Shown piece by piece: positions 41,574-50,748 of a stretch of DNA of 51,016 nucleotides (positions are counted from its first letter, which is position 1; the number at the start of each line of letters is the position of its first letter). The DNA comes from Planctomycetota bacterium. GTDB taxonomy: Bacteria; Planctomycetota; B15-G4. The DNA lies in the NCBI GenBank assembly GCA_029245865.1, contig JAQWOM010000018.1, positions 1 to 51,016 of the forward strand. The letters run 5' to 3'. Position numbers and translations under genes: made by a program. Under the pieces are notes generated by a model. The model searched no databases and was not told the DNA's origin. It worked only from the letters and a program-made list of their open reading frames with translations.

Positions 41574-42591
41574 CGCCATTCTTCAGTTTGCGAATGGGTT
41601 TGGACTGCAATATGCCTCGGTCATATCTCCCCCTGCATGGGGGCAGGGAAAGGTCCGATTTCTTCAATTACAAGATGGCTCTAAACTTGTAGTCAAGGAA
41701 GTTGCTGCTGCGAGCGCTCTCCAGCGCCTGCCCCTCAATGTGGCAAACGAACTTTTTGATGTTCTTCATCAACACCCCCTTCATCTGTGTCTTCCGAACG
41801 AGATCAATGGGGCGTACGTTCATGAAGAGGGGCCGCGCAGATTTATGGTTTTTCCATGGCTCGGAGGCGATGTGCCGGCGGCGCCTCAGTGGAGCCTTTC
41901 GCTTGAGGAACATGTCAAATTCATTGCGACGATGAACAAAGAACTCGCTTCCCTTCCGGAAATCTTGTTAAGAGCACTGAAAGCATTTTCGTTTGAGGTG
42001 CCGTTTTCAAGCAAGGCGTATCGGCAGCGTTTGTCCGAGGCGAGCCTTTTTCTGGATGATGAGCTTTGCTCAGAGTGCGATCAGCTGCTGAAGCGAAGAA
42101 CGTCGTCGTGGGAGCGGGACTGCTTCTCACAATTGACTCACGGCGATTTGCAAACGTCCAATATTGTGAGGCCTTTGGGCGAGAAGCTCATCGCAATCGA
42201 TGTCGACAATTTCACGATTGCGAACCGATATTCCGACTTCATCTTTATCCTCGCCTCACGAGGGGCGGATGAGAGCGAGTTCTTCCGCCTGAGTTCACTT
42301 TACGAAGACTTATATGACTCATCTGGTGGCAGCCTGAACAGCAATCAACTGACGCTCGCATTCCACGTTTGCCTCGGGTACATGGCGACCATCGTCCAGC
42401 GACTCAAGAGCGCAAGCCTGAAGGCGGGCAGGAGCCTCCCAGACGCAGGGCTGGGACCCATGCAGGAAAATGACCTCGATTGGATGAGAGATGCAGACCC
42501 TTCATGCCTGGATTCCGTGCTGATTCACATGCCGAGATTCCGCCAGGCATTCGCATTTCTATTGCGTGAATACGCGGTCGAGTCGCAGTAA
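41563..42591 (+). CDS. Aminoglycoside-phosphotransferase-like small-molecule kinase
   Basis: A 342-residue protein with the protein-kinase-like APH fold. K45 in LVVKEVAAAS is a candidate for the ATP-binding lysine. The catalytic loop LTHGDLQTSN holds D195 and N200, and D213 in AIDVDNF is the metal ligand. These are the features of APH/choline kinase/CotH-like enzymes that phosphorylate sugars, amino alcohols or nucleosides. The start at ATG 41563 lies within the methyltransferase gene. No resistance function should be assumed; the glycan neighbourhood suggests a sugar or head-group kinase. GC content is low relative to the window. Confidence 0.72.
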   Translation: MQDDAILQFANGFGLQYASVISPPAWGQGKVRFLQLQDGSKLVVKEVAAASALQRLPLNVANELFDVLHQHPLHLCLPNEINGAYVHEEGPRRFMVFPWLGGDVPAAPQWSLSLEEHVKFIATMNKELASLPEILLRALKAFSFEVPFSSKAYRQRLSEASLFLDDELCSECDQLLKRRTSSWERDCFSQLTHGDLQTSNIVRPLGEKLIAIDVDNFTIANRYSDFIFILASRGADESEFFRLSSLYEDLYDSSGGSLNSNQLTLAFHVCLGYMATIVQRLKSASLKAGRSLPDAGLGPMQENDLDWMRDADPSCLDSVLIHMPRFRQAFAFLLREYAVESQ

Positions 42592-42670
42592 GAGGGGTCT
42601 TTGTCAGCGCAATTCTTGTGGGACGCGCCTGGGTCCTTGACGTTGCAGTAAGGATGTAAGTGAGCGCGCG

Positions 42671-42697
42671 CTTCTGGGATGAAAGCGCTCCCAGAAG
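42671..42697. terminator. Bidirectional terminator-like hairpin between convergent genes
   Basis: CTTCTGGGA (42671-42679) and TCCCAGAAG (42689-42697) are perfect nine-base arms around a nine-base loop, in the 122-base gap where the kinase gene (plus) and the large membrane protein gene (minus) converge. There is no U tract on either side. Confidence 0.6.
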
Positions 42698-42713
42698 GCA
42701 GTTGTCTACCGAC

Positions 42714-45410
42714 TCAGTGAAGGTTCACTTGCCGCAGTGCCGGGCTTTGAATTTCGATGTCGGACTCACCATCGTTTATCAAAGCAATCGTCGCTTTTAC
42801 CGCGTGGTCTGATTGGGCGCTCACAAAACTGTACTTATGAAACTGATCGAGTGATGGAGTGGCCAGTAATGACCCAGCGACGACGAGCGATGGGTCGTCG
42901 TATTCTGTTTCGGGTAGCCAGACAACTTGTAGCCGGAGTGCTGAGGGGTGGGCATCTACAGCGCGCGCTTCGACTTCAAAGGAGTAGAGCGGGCGCTCGT
43001 TAGTGATAGAGGTCGGGATGACTTGCTTGATGCCACCTTTGCTTTTCAGGAGAACGGTCCCTCGCTCTGTATCAAAATGCACACTCTTGCCTTCTTCGCC
43101 AACGATTATCCAATTGACGTGTTTGGTGTCGTTGAACCCATCATCTTGAATAAGATTCACATCTTCGAGACTTAAGGCACTCGGTTGGAGATCGCCTTCG
43201 TGGTGAAACTCGTAGATGAAGACATTGTCGAGAATGGTCACGAGCTTAAGGTGCTGTGCCAATTCGGTATCGGTCTCGAGTCGCAAGCTCGGAGAGTAGT
43301 GCGCCCCTTTGTCGCGGATAGCGACATATGAGACGCCGTATTCTTTCAGTAGAGGCACCACCACGCCTGCTGATCTGAAACTGCCTTGCGCAGTCATGAT
43401 TTGCGAGTACCTGAATTTGCCGAAATGATCTCCAAGAACGTTTGCCGGCTGAAGGAATGCGTACTTTGCTCCCTCCAGGCCCTGCGCAAAAATTTTTGTC
43501 TGATCATCGCTGTGTTCAGCCAACCACTGCATTGCCCTGTAGCCAGAAATTTTTCTTTCCAAGAAGCTCTCGCGTTGTTCGCCCTGCAGGGCGAGTGTCT
43601 CTTGGTCCGAGTCCCAGCCACCCGCTTGCAAAATACTGCTGACGAGAATGATGCCGGCGATTACTCCATAAGGGCGCCTTCCACGCAGGTGCATGCGTTC
43701 GATTCCAGAAACTGCTAGTACGGCAGCGACCGGAAGGATGTAGATGAGGTATCGCAGCTCCTGAGTGGTAAAAAACCAGGGAATGGTGAACGAAAGTATA
43801 AATGGCATAGCCCACCACAGCGACTTCCTGAACAGTCCAACGAACATAGCTGGAAGCGCGAGCAACCAAACAACGCCGAAGGCATAGAATCCGCCCCCTT
43901 GGAATCGGTCCTCGTGGATCACGATACGGTAGGGCAGGGTTATGAAGTCCCAAAGTGAATGCCCCATGCCGAGGCGCCCTATGCTCGCGGAGAGACGGCT
44001 CATTTCTTCTGCGCTCATGATGTCGTCTTTGTTGCCGAAGACGTCACCCAGGAAAGGCCACAAGGGGTTTCCCATTGCGAGCGTGTTTCTGATCAAGAGG
44101 GGAGACGCTAAAAGTATGGCGATGAGCGCGCCCCAACTGACAAATGTGCATGCGCACTTCAGTCTCGCTGCGGGGGCTGTTCGGAGCATTGCAACGCTCA
44201 TCAGTAGCATGACTGGCAGTGCGACTGCCCATGCCTGAATTTTAGCCAGGAACACGAAGGCAAGAAATGCCCCTAGCACGGCTCCTACGTTTCTGGCCTC
44301 TGCTTTCGATGCGATGAGCAAGCCGCCCCCGACCAAGGCCAACTCTAGTGTCGCTGTGAGGTAGACAGTCGCCGGAAGTCCCAGGTAGCAGATTCCAGCT
44401 AGGCTCATGACGATCGGAGTGGCGCACACGAGGAGTGCGGCGAGTCGAGCGGCTTGAAGTTTCGCAGTCGGCATGATTCGCCGCACCAGGGAATGGGTGA
44501 TCATTCCGAGTGCGAGGAGGTACGTGCCTTCGAGAAGTTTTGGGCCGAGTTCCCCAAGAATTGCCAGCAGTGGTGTGAACTGCAGTTGAAGCAGGGGGAT
44601 CTGGAAAGAACTCCTGAGTTGCGGGATGAACGTAATGCCTCCGGAGGCGAGGTACGACTTAGCTGAGGCAAGGTGGACATGCATGGCATCGAAATGCCAT
44701 GGGGGTGATGCAACTCTTGCCGGGTTCAGAAAGACCACTCCAAATGCAACGGCTCCAAAGGCACCCCACCAGAGGGCTCGCGAAGAGATGCTCTGCGGTG
44801 AAGCCTCTTTTGGCCGGCCAGACACCAACAGTCGAAGATAGCCTGCAAGCTCTAGTCGCCCTAGCCACGCCATGACAGCCACGATCGTCAGCGATACCAG
44901 AAGTGGGGAGACCATGAACGTCGAAATAGAGAACAGGCCAACGGCGTGTAGGCCCATGCCCAGGAGCCAGCCAAACAGCAGCAAACTGGTCTTCCCCAAC
45001 GCATTCTCGAAGGTTGGGCCTCTCCGGAGCAGCCGCGAGCCGAACGCTGCATGGACAGCAAAGTAAACAAGGGCACCGGCTCCGACACCAAGAAGGAGGG
45101 CGAAGTCTGGCAAGACGTCGACCCCAAAGATGACAGTGAGTAGGCCCGCTGTAAGAATCACGATGAGCGTTAGCCGAGCAATTCTTGTGGAAAGCATTCG
45201 GAGGAGTGTTTCGCGTTTGGGCTTGCTCCAGATCAAGTAGCAAAGAGCTGAGAAGCCGGCAAGGATCGCTGCCGTGGCGACCGTCACGAGTATTGCCCCG
45301 AGAGACTCACGCGCTAAATGTGAGTTTGGCTCCGCGAAGTGTTCGGTGAAGTATTTCCACAATGCGAAGAATGCGAAGAGTACGTAGAGGGCTCGTGCGG
45401 CGAGGTGCAT
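42714..45410 (-). CDS. Large polytopic membrane protein, GT-C glycosyltransferase-like
   Basis: An 898-residue protein. The first 620 residues or so contain at least 13 hydrophobic segments separated by short loops, as in GT-C enzymes (PMT, ArnT, oligosaccharyltransferase types) that use polyprenol-phosphate sugars in the periplasm. The last 250 residues are soluble and beta-rich (IYEFHHEGDLQPSALSLED), perhaps carbohydrate binding. I could not identify the catalytic acidic residue usual in the first periplasmic loop. It faces the kinase gene across a hairpin, and the GT4 gene lies 121 bases upstream on the same strand. Family assignment is by topology. Confidence 0.6.
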   Translation of the reverse strand: MHLAARALYVLFAFFALWKYFTEHFAEPNSHLARESLGAILVTVATAAILAGFSALCYLIWSKPKRETLLRMLSTRIARLTLIVILTAGLLTVIFGVDVLPDFALLLGVGAGALVYFAVHAAFGSRLLRRGPTFENALGKTSLLLFGWLLGMGLHAVGLFSISTFMVSPLLVSLTIVAVMAWLGRLELAGYLRLLVSGRPKEASPQSISSRALWWGAFGAVAFGVVFLNPARVASPPWHFDAMHVHLASAKSYLASGGITFIPQLRSSFQIPLLQLQFTPLLAILGELGPKLLEGTYLLALGMITHSLVRRIMPTAKLQAARLAALLVCATPIVMSLAGICYLGLPATVYLTATLELALVGGGLLIASKAEARNVGAVLGAFLAFVFLAKIQAWAVALPVMLLMSVAMLRTAPAARLKCACTFVSWGALIAILLASPLLIRNTLAMGNPLWPFLGDVFGNKDDIMSAEEMSRLSASIGRLGMGHSLWDFITLPYRIVIHEDRFQGGGFYAFGVVWLLALPAMFVGLFRKSLWWAMPFILSFTIPWFFTTQELRYLIYILPVAAVLAVSGIERMHLRGRRPYGVIAGIILVSSILQAGGWDSDQETLALQGEQRESFLERKISGYRAMQWLAEHSDDQTKIFAQGLEGAKYAFLQPANVLGDHFGKFRYSQIMTAQGSFRSAGVVVPLLKEYGVSYVAIRDKGAHYSPSLRLETDTELAQHLKLVTILDNVFIYEFHHEGDLQPSALSLEDVNLIQDDGFNDTKHVNWIIVGEEGKSVHFDTERGTVLLKSKGGIKQVIPTSITNERPLYSFEVEARAVDAHPSALRLQVVWLPETEYDDPSLVVAGSLLATPSLDQFHKYSFVSAQSDHAVKATIALINDGESDIEIQSPALRQVNLH

Positions 45411-45531
45411 GGCTGTCCTGAGAGCGGAAGGCTTCTTGTCGAGGGTCTGCGTTAGTGCAAAGCCTGGTATTTGTTGGCTGTCTTCATGGTCAGTTGCATC
45501 TAAGCAATAGGAGTTTTTAACTGGTTGCCTT

Positions 45532-46686
45532 CTAGGCAGTGTCTCTAGAAAACTTAGCCACAGCTTGTGCTCGCGATTGCCAGCTATTCCTATCAGCGAA
45601 TTCCATGCGGGGTGAATGGCCGTCAGGTTTTTCCACGACTGACTTCTTTAGAAGTGATGCGAGTTCTTCGACGGTGGTTCCTACGAAGAGCAATCCCTCA
45701 AAACTGTCGATGTCGGCGACCGGCGTGGCGACCACAGGTTTGCCGAGTGAGAGGTATTCATAGAGCTTGACCGGATTCGCTGCGGTGGCCACCAACCCTT
45801 GGCGGAAGGGGAGCCAGCAGACATCAAATGCAGCGATGTACGCGGGGACTTGCTCATAAGGGCGAAGGCCCAGTGCATGAATGTTCGGGGCCCTGGGGAA
45901 GTTCAAACGCCCGTCCTGAGGGCCCACGAAGACGAAATCGAATTCTGGCATCGCTGCAGCGACCTGTTGAATCAGTTTCGTATCCAACCATTCATAGAGA
46001 GCGCCCACAAATCCGACAAGCGGCCGTTTGTCATTGGGTGGAAGGTCAGCCGGTCGGCCGAGTCGTTTCGCGGAACTCCGAAACCATTCACTGTCAACGC
46101 CGTTCCTTATGAGGGTTGTGGGGATGTCCGATCGTTTGGCAAGAATCGACTGTTCGAGATGACCCGAGGAGACGACGGCGGCAGATGCTCGCTGCACCAG
46201 TTCATCTTCCCAGCGGCGGTAGAGAGGCCGTAGATCCGGGCGGGGAGCATGGACGTCGACGTGATCAATGCAATCGTAGATCACGGAGCGAAATGGAAGT
46301 GCATCCAGCCATTCATTCCATACAGGAGAGACGACGAGGGCCACTGTCTGTGAGATGTCGAGTTTGCGTTCTAATTGGCGTCGCAAGCTGGCGGCCCGGC
46401 GTTGTACGGCACGTCTCAAGCGGTTCTCTGAGAGGTGTTTCCACCAGGAAACCGGGTAAGCAGGCCATGGAGTGATGACATGAGGCTCCGCGTGGGGCAC
46501 CACGGCGCGCTTGAGTCGGTCAAGCCCACTCCGGAGATAAGGGGGTTGGACAAAGGTGGTTGGTTGCCCGCTTTGAAGCCAAGCCTCTGTGATCATGCGC
46601 GTCCGTCCGACGAGCGGAAAACGCCAGGTGACAGCACTCAACCACAGCAGTTCGGTGGGTTCGGTTGGCTGAGCATCCCGCCCCAT
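45532..46686 (-). CDS. Glycosyltransferase, GT4-like
   Basis: A 384-residue GT-B glycosyltransferase. It shares VIYDCIDHVDVHA, IRNGVDSEWF, VGFVGALYEWLDTKLI and LYEYLSLGKPVVATP with the GT4-like half of the fusion at 37602, so the two are homologous. Family members transfer a sugar from a nucleotide donor, and the EYLSLGKPVV segment is the usual donor-binding loop. The start is ATG 46686. It is divergent from the GT2 gene at 46929, with 242 bases between them, in which no strong regulatory signal was seen. Confidence 0.83.
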   Translation of the reverse strand: MGRDAQPTEPTELLWLSAVTWRFPLVGRTRMITEAWLQSGQPTTFVQPPYLRSGLDRLKRAVVPHAEPHVITPWPAYPVSWWKHLSENRLRRAVQRRAASLRRQLERKLDISQTVALVVSPVWNEWLDALPFRSVIYDCIDHVDVHAPRPDLRPLYRRWEDELVQRASAAVVSSGHLEQSILAKRSDIPTTLIRNGVDSEWFRSSAKRLGRPADLPPNDKRPLVGFVGALYEWLDTKLIQQVAAAMPEFDFVFVGPQDGRLNFPRAPNIHALGLRPYEQVPAYIAAFDVCWLPFRQGLVATAANPVKLYEYLSLGKPVVATPVADIDSFEGLLFVGTTVEELASLLKKSVVEKPDGHSPRMEFADRNSWQSRAQAVAKFSRDTA

Positions 46687-46928
46687 GCCGATTTATCTCC
46701 ATGTGGATCTTGGATTCTCGTTTCAGATCTCGCTCTAGGCTAGTCGGACAGAGCCTCATCTTCTATGGGCGCTCTTGGAGAGGCGGTTCTGTCGATGGCG
46801 ATCTCTTCTCATTTGCTTGCCGAGGGATGTATGGTGATCCGTGATTTGATCAGGTTGCGCCTCTCTCCGCTCAGGGGCAGGGTGTTCGTAGGTGATTGGT
46901 TCCACGACGAGTAGGGAAGCGGATTTCG

Positions 46929-47762
46929 ATGGACATGTCTGGTAAGACGACTGGAGCGCGTCATGCGGTCGAGTTTGCACCGAGGAGGGAATCAGATTCT
47001 CTCAGTCAAACGGGTGCGAGCGGAGGTCACACTGAAACGGTGAAGGATCTCCGTGTTCTCATCATTGTGCCCGCATTGAATGAAGCCGAGAGCCTCGAAC
47101 ATCTACTTCCTGAGCTCTATCTGAAGTGCCCTCAGTTTGATTTTGTTGTGGTCGATGACGGATCGACCGATCGCACGGCCGATGTCGCTCGCTCACTCGG
47201 ACCCCGCACACTCTTGGAGTTGCCATTCAACCTGGGAATTGGCGGTGCGGTGCAATGCGGTATCCGTTATGCATTCGAGCAAGGCTACGATGTGTGCGTG
47301 CAGTGCGACGGGGACGGGCAGCACGATCCTGCTGAGATCGAGTCCCTTGTCAGTGCTCTTGTAGAGCAGGGTGCAGACCTGGCCATCGGTTCTCGTTTCA
47401 TCAACTCGGGAGGTTTTCGTTCGACGTTTGCCCGACGGGTTGGAATCGCGGTGGTCTCGAGTTGGATTCAGTTGTTTAGTGGGCGCCGGATTTCCGATCC
47501 TACAAGTGGCTTTCGCGCCATGAGTCGTCGACTCATGAAGGAGTTTTCGAACGAATACCCTCGGCAGTACCCGGAGCCAGAGTCGATCTATGCAGCCCTC
47601 CATCGCGGATTTCGTGTGGCAGAGCATCCGGTTCGCATGCGCGTGAGGCGTGGAGGGCAATCCTCGATCCGAAGCCTCGAGTCGGCTCTCTACGTTGTGA
47701 AAATCTGCATTGCGATTGCCGTGGACGCACTGCGCCGCACGGGGAATCCAGCGAGGAAATGA
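46929..47762 (+). CDS. GT2 glycosyltransferase, polyprenol-phosphate mannose/glucose synthase type
   Basis: A 277-residue GT-A enzyme. After about 40 non-conserved residues come VLIIVPALNEAESLEHLLPEL, VVVDDGSTDRTADVA, NLGIGGAVQCGIRYAFEQGYDVCVQCDGDGQHDP (the DxD-type DGDGQHDP) and DPTSGFRAMSRR. These match DPM1-like enzymes that charge undecaprenyl or dolichyl phosphate with a sugar. The product could feed the GT-C-like protein at 42.7-45.4 kb. The ATG at 46929 is preferred to an upstream GTG at 46896. It ends just before the DUF2304 gene. Confidence 0.87.
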   Translation: MDMSGKTTGARHAVEFAPRRESDSLSQTGASGGHTETVKDLRVLIIVPALNEAESLEHLLPELYLKCPQFDFVVVDDGSTDRTADVARSLGPRTLLELPFNLGIGGAVQCGIRYAFEQGYDVCVQCDGDGQHDPAEIESLVSALVEQGADLAIGSRFINSGGFRSTFARRVGIAVVSSWIQLFSGRRISDPTSGFRAMSRRLMKEFSNEYPRQYPEPESIYAALHRGFRVAEHPVRMRVRRGGQSSIRSLESALYVVKICIAIAVDALRRTGNPARK

Positions 47763-47763
47763 A

Positions 47764-48147
47764 GTGAACGAAGACCGAATCAGGTTGATCGCGGGTGCCG
47801 TCGCTCTGCTCTACCTGGCATTCATCGTATTCAAGCTCAGGACGCAGCAACTGTCTGTAAACAGTTCGCTGATGTGGTTGTTGTCCGGGTTGATCATGCT
47901 GCTGCTCACGGTCTTTCCAGGTCTTATTTACTGGGCGGCGCAGTTAGCTGGCTTTGAGGTGCCCTCCAATGCGGTCTTCGTCCTGTGGCTTTTGACCTTG
48001 ACTGCCCTTTCATTTAGCCAGGCGGTTGCCCTGAGCAAAAATGGCGATCAGTTGCGCAAAGCGGCACAAGACAATGCTCTTTTGAGGCAAGTCCTGGAGG
48101 AGTCGAAATCAAAGGGGAGTTCAGCTTCGCAAGGCGATGCGAGCTGA
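47764..48147 (+). CDS. DUF2304 small membrane protein
   Basis: A 127-residue protein with three hydrophobic helices (about residues 8-24, 36-60 and 68-90) and a charged C-terminal coiled tail (SKNGDQLRKAAQDNALLRQVLEESK). This layout, one base after a polyprenol-phosphate GT2 gene, is typical of DUF2304 proteins. The function is unknown; membrane recruitment of the GT2 is plausible. GTG at 47764 is the start that gives the normal length. Its stop overlaps the next gene by 11 bases. Confidence 0.78.
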   Translation: MNEDRIRLIAGAVALLYLAFIVFKLRTQQLSVNSSLMWLLSGLIMLLLTVFPGLIYWAAQLAGFEVPSNAVFVLWLLTLTALSFSQAVALSKNGDQLRKAAQDNALLRQVLEESKSKGSSASQGDAS

Positions 48148-48937
48148 AAATCTTCCTCATGAAGGAACGTATATTTGCCGGGAAGATGGTGTGACGAACT
48201 CAATGCAGGAGTTGATTCAGAGTTATCCGCGTGTGCGGCCAGAACTGCCCGCGTCGATAGCCGAGCATTACGACCAGGAGTATCACGACCAGCTGTCACG
48301 TAAACGACTCGCATGGTCCGCATCCAAGCGAGTTGAAGAGTGGATGCATCGCAAGGTTCGAGATGGCTCCCGAGGAGGAGCTGTCCTTGAATTGGGCGCA
48401 GGACCTTTGAACCATCTCGTTTTCGAAGAGCCGGATGGCGCTTACGACATCGTCGAGCCGCGCGACTTTCTCTACCGCGATTCTCCTGAACTGTCGAAAG
48501 TGCGTGACTGCTATCGAGACCTGGCGGATGTCCCGGCCGATAGGAATTACGATCGGGTTATCTCAGTTGCTGTGCTGGAGCACATTCCTGATTTGCCCCA
48601 GTGCCTCGCCAAGTGCGGAACTCTTCTCAAATCAGGCGGCATCTTGCAGGCTGGGATTCCCGAAGAAGGAGGGTTCTTGTGGGGCGCGGGATGGCGAATG
48701 ACCACGGGGCTGTCATTCAAGTTGCGCACCGGGTGTTCCTATGGCCTCGTCATGCGCCATGAGCATCTCAGCGAAGCTCCTGAGATCGAAAAACTGGTCG
48801 GCTTCTTCTTTGAAGATGTTCGAGTTTGCCGCTTTCCCTTCGCACTGCATCATCTCAGCTTGTATGGCTACATTGAGGCGCGACGGCCACGGCTTGAACG
48901 CTGTCGAGAGTACGCCTTACTCGGATCGGAAGCCTGA
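48137..48937 (+). CDS. SAM-dependent methyltransferase, class I
   Basis: A 266-residue methyltransferase: VLELGAGPLNHLVFEEPDGAYDIVEP carries the SAM loop and its acidic partner, and then comes DRVISVAVLEHIPDLPQCLAKCGTLLKSGGILQAGIPEEGG. The substrate is unknown; position next to GT and ABC genes suggests a sugar or glycan terminus, as O-antigen chains are often methyl-capped before export. The ATG at 48137 overlaps DUF2304, and a second ATG at 48203 would remove a 22-residue leader that looks unconserved. Confidence 0.8.
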   Translation: MRAENLPHEGTYICREDGVTNSMQELIQSYPRVRPELPASIAEHYDQEYHDQLSRKRLAWSASKRVEEWMHRKVRDGSRGGAVLELGAGPLNHLVFEEPDGAYDIVEPRDFLYRDSPELSKVRDCYRDLADVPADRNYDRVISVAVLEHIPDLPQCLAKCGTLLKSGGILQAGIPEEGGFLWGAGWRMTTGLSFKLRTGCSYGLVMRHEHLSEAPEIEKLVGFFFEDVRVCRFPFALHHLSLYGYIEARRPRLERCREYALLGSEA

Positions 48938-49008
48938 CGTGCAGCTTGGTTTAGATGGACGTCCTCTTTTGCGTGGCGGGCTGCTTCGGGTGAGCAGTCC
49001 GGCAGAGC

Positions 49009-49836
49009 ATGAAAGTGTTGAGCCATCTTCCACTTGAACGACCCATGGCAGTGCTCAGAGGCGTAGTGGGCATGCACGTGCGAATCTTCTGGCGTTTGAC
49101 CGCAGCCTCGCTGCGGACCTACTCATCGCAGCGACTTCTCGGGTGGGCGTGGTGGCTTTTGGATCCGCTGGCTCTGATCGCGGTGTACGCTCTCGTCTTC
49201 GGCGACTGGTTGAATTTGCGTGCGGGCCCCGAGGGGGCGAACTACCCGTTTTTCCTCGCTTGCGCGTTGATTCCGTGGCGGTGGTATTCGCTCGCAACAC
49301 GTCGCGGGGGCATGGGTTTCGTGACGAGCAGTACACTGCTGAATTCCACTCTCGTGAATCGGCGTGTTGTCGTCACCAGCCAAGCTGCCGCCGCCACGGT
49401 TGAGAGCCTCCTCGGAGTCGGCGTCCTGCTGATCATGATGCTGGTCTACGATCGGCCGTGGTCACCGACTCTTCTGACGCTGGCTGTCCCACTCGCTGTC
49501 ATGGCTCTCCACATCCTTGCAGTGTCTTACGCACTGGCTCCGCTCATGGCCATGCTTCCTGATCTGGGAAACGCTCATGAGGTCGGCCTGCGTTTGCTTT
49601 TCTTTTTGACGCCGTGTCTCTACAGCCTTGAGCGTGTCCCAGAGGCCTTTCGTTCCTGGTACGTCGCTCTGAACCCTCTGGTCGGCATTATCGAAGGCAT
49701 CAGGCGCCCGCTCTACGAAGACCTGCCCCCTCTCTGGGGGGCTCTGGGTTGGTCTGCTTTGTGGGGTGTGCTGTTGCTGCTGGTTGGGAACTGGATTTTC
49801 AAACGGCTCAGCAACGATGCGATCCGAATGCTTTGA
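49009..49836 (+). CDS. ABC-2 type permease, polysaccharide export (Wzm-like)
   Basis: A 275-residue membrane protein with six hydrophobic helices, the usual size for Wzm/TagG-type transporters. SSQRLLGWAWWLLDPLALIAVYALVFG at the start and a C-terminal SLERVPEAFRSWYVALNPLVGIIEGIRRPLYED (the LNP-x-x-x-IEGFR-like motif) fit the family. It should pair with the ATPase gene two bases downstream to export a lipid-linked glycan across the inner membrane. Confidence 0.85.
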   Translation: MKVLSHLPLERPMAVLRGVVGMHVRIFWRLTAASLRTYSSQRLLGWAWWLLDPLALIAVYALVFGDWLNLRAGPEGANYPFFLACALIPWRWYSLATRRGGMGFVTSSTLLNSTLVNRRVVVTSQAAAATVESLLGVGVLLIMMLVYDRPWSPTLLTLAVPLAVMALHILAVSYALAPLMAMLPDLGNAHEVGLRLLFFLTPCLYSLERVPEAFRSWYVALNPLVGIIEGIRRPLYEDLPPLWGALGWSALWGVLLLLVGNWIFKRLSNDAIRML

Positions 49837-49838
49837 GC

Positions 49839-50660
49839 ATGGAGAAAGACGTGGCAGCCTCTATTCATTGTGATTCGATGGGCATCGCATTTACGCGAGG
49901 CAGCCGCCGAACGATGCTGAAAAAGAGCCTCCGGCGTGCTCTGGCATCACATCGTCAGGCAGGTGAGCGCGATCCCTATCTTGAAGATCCGTCTACGTTC
50001 TGGGCGTTGCGTGACGTGAGCTTCTCGGTGGGTACAGGTACGGTGCTCGGCCTTTGTGGTCCAAATGGCTCTGGTAAGACGACACTTCTGCGCACGATTA
50101 GTGGAATCTATCAACCCGATGTCGGCAGCCTTTCCGTCAGTGGCCGTACCTCAGTTCTACTTTCGCTGGGCGCGACACTTGCTGCGAACCTTTCAGGCCG
50201 GGTCAATGCGCAAATGTCGGCCGCTTTGCACGGCGTTCCCAGTGCGCAAGCCGAAGAGCATGTTCAGCATGTGCAGGAATTTGCCGAGTTGGACGATGCG
50301 GCGATGGAGACGCCGGTGCGTTACTACAGCGCTGGCATGCGAGCTCGACTTGCCTTTGCCTCCGCTTCCGTTCTCGAACCCGAGATTCTGCTTGTGGATG
50401 AATTGCTTGGGGTGGGCGACGCGGCCTTCCGCAAGAAGAGCGGCGACCGCCTTCAAGAGCTCACCGGGACTGCGCATTGCGTGATGATTGCGAGTCACAG
50501 CATGCCATTCCTGCAATCGCTCTGTGATCGGGTGCTGTGGTTGGAGGCTGGCCAGTTGATGGCTGACGGCCCACCGGACGAGGTGCTCGAAGCCTACTCC
50601 CGTCGGAGCGCGGGGGCGGCAGCTGTGCCTACGACGGCGCGTTCTCGCCCTGGGGATTGA
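49839..50660 (+). CDS. ABC transporter ATPase, polysaccharide export (Wzt-like)
   Basis: A 273-residue ATPase. Walker A is GPNGSGKT (residues 74-81), the signature YYSAGMRARLAFA is Wzt-like, and Walker B is EILLVDELLGVGD with H-loop IASHSMPFLQSL. The first 60 residues with CDSMGIAFTRGSRRTMLKKSL match the family N terminus. It has no C-terminal carbohydrate-binding extension such as that found in Wzt proteins that recognise a capped chain end, so chain recognition would be elsewhere. The ATG at 49839 is two bases beyond the permease stop. Confidence 0.88.
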   Translation: MEKDVAASIHCDSMGIAFTRGSRRTMLKKSLRRALASHRQAGERDPYLEDPSTFWALRDVSFSVGTGTVLGLCGPNGSGKTTLLRTISGIYQPDVGSLSVSGRTSVLLSLGATLAANLSGRVNAQMSAALHGVPSAQAEEHVQHVQEFAELDDAAMETPVRYYSAGMRARLAFASASVLEPEILLVDELLGVGDAAFRKKSGDRLQELTGTAHCVMIASHSMPFLQSLCDRVLWLEAGQLMADGPPDEVLEAYSRRSAGAAAVPTTARSRPGD

Positions 50661-50748
50661 GCAACGGCTTAAGGGAATCACCCTAGGGCACTGCCCCGTC
50701 GGTGAGGCTGGGCTGCCAGAGCGTGCTGCCGGTGCTGAGTGGGGCGGC

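Noticed and set aside
46778..46865. An 8-base inverted repeat (GAGAGGCG and CGCCTCTC) 72 bases apart in the gap before the GT2 gene.
   Set aside because: A repeat of this length and spacing is expected by chance in a 240-base region, and no nested stem supports it.
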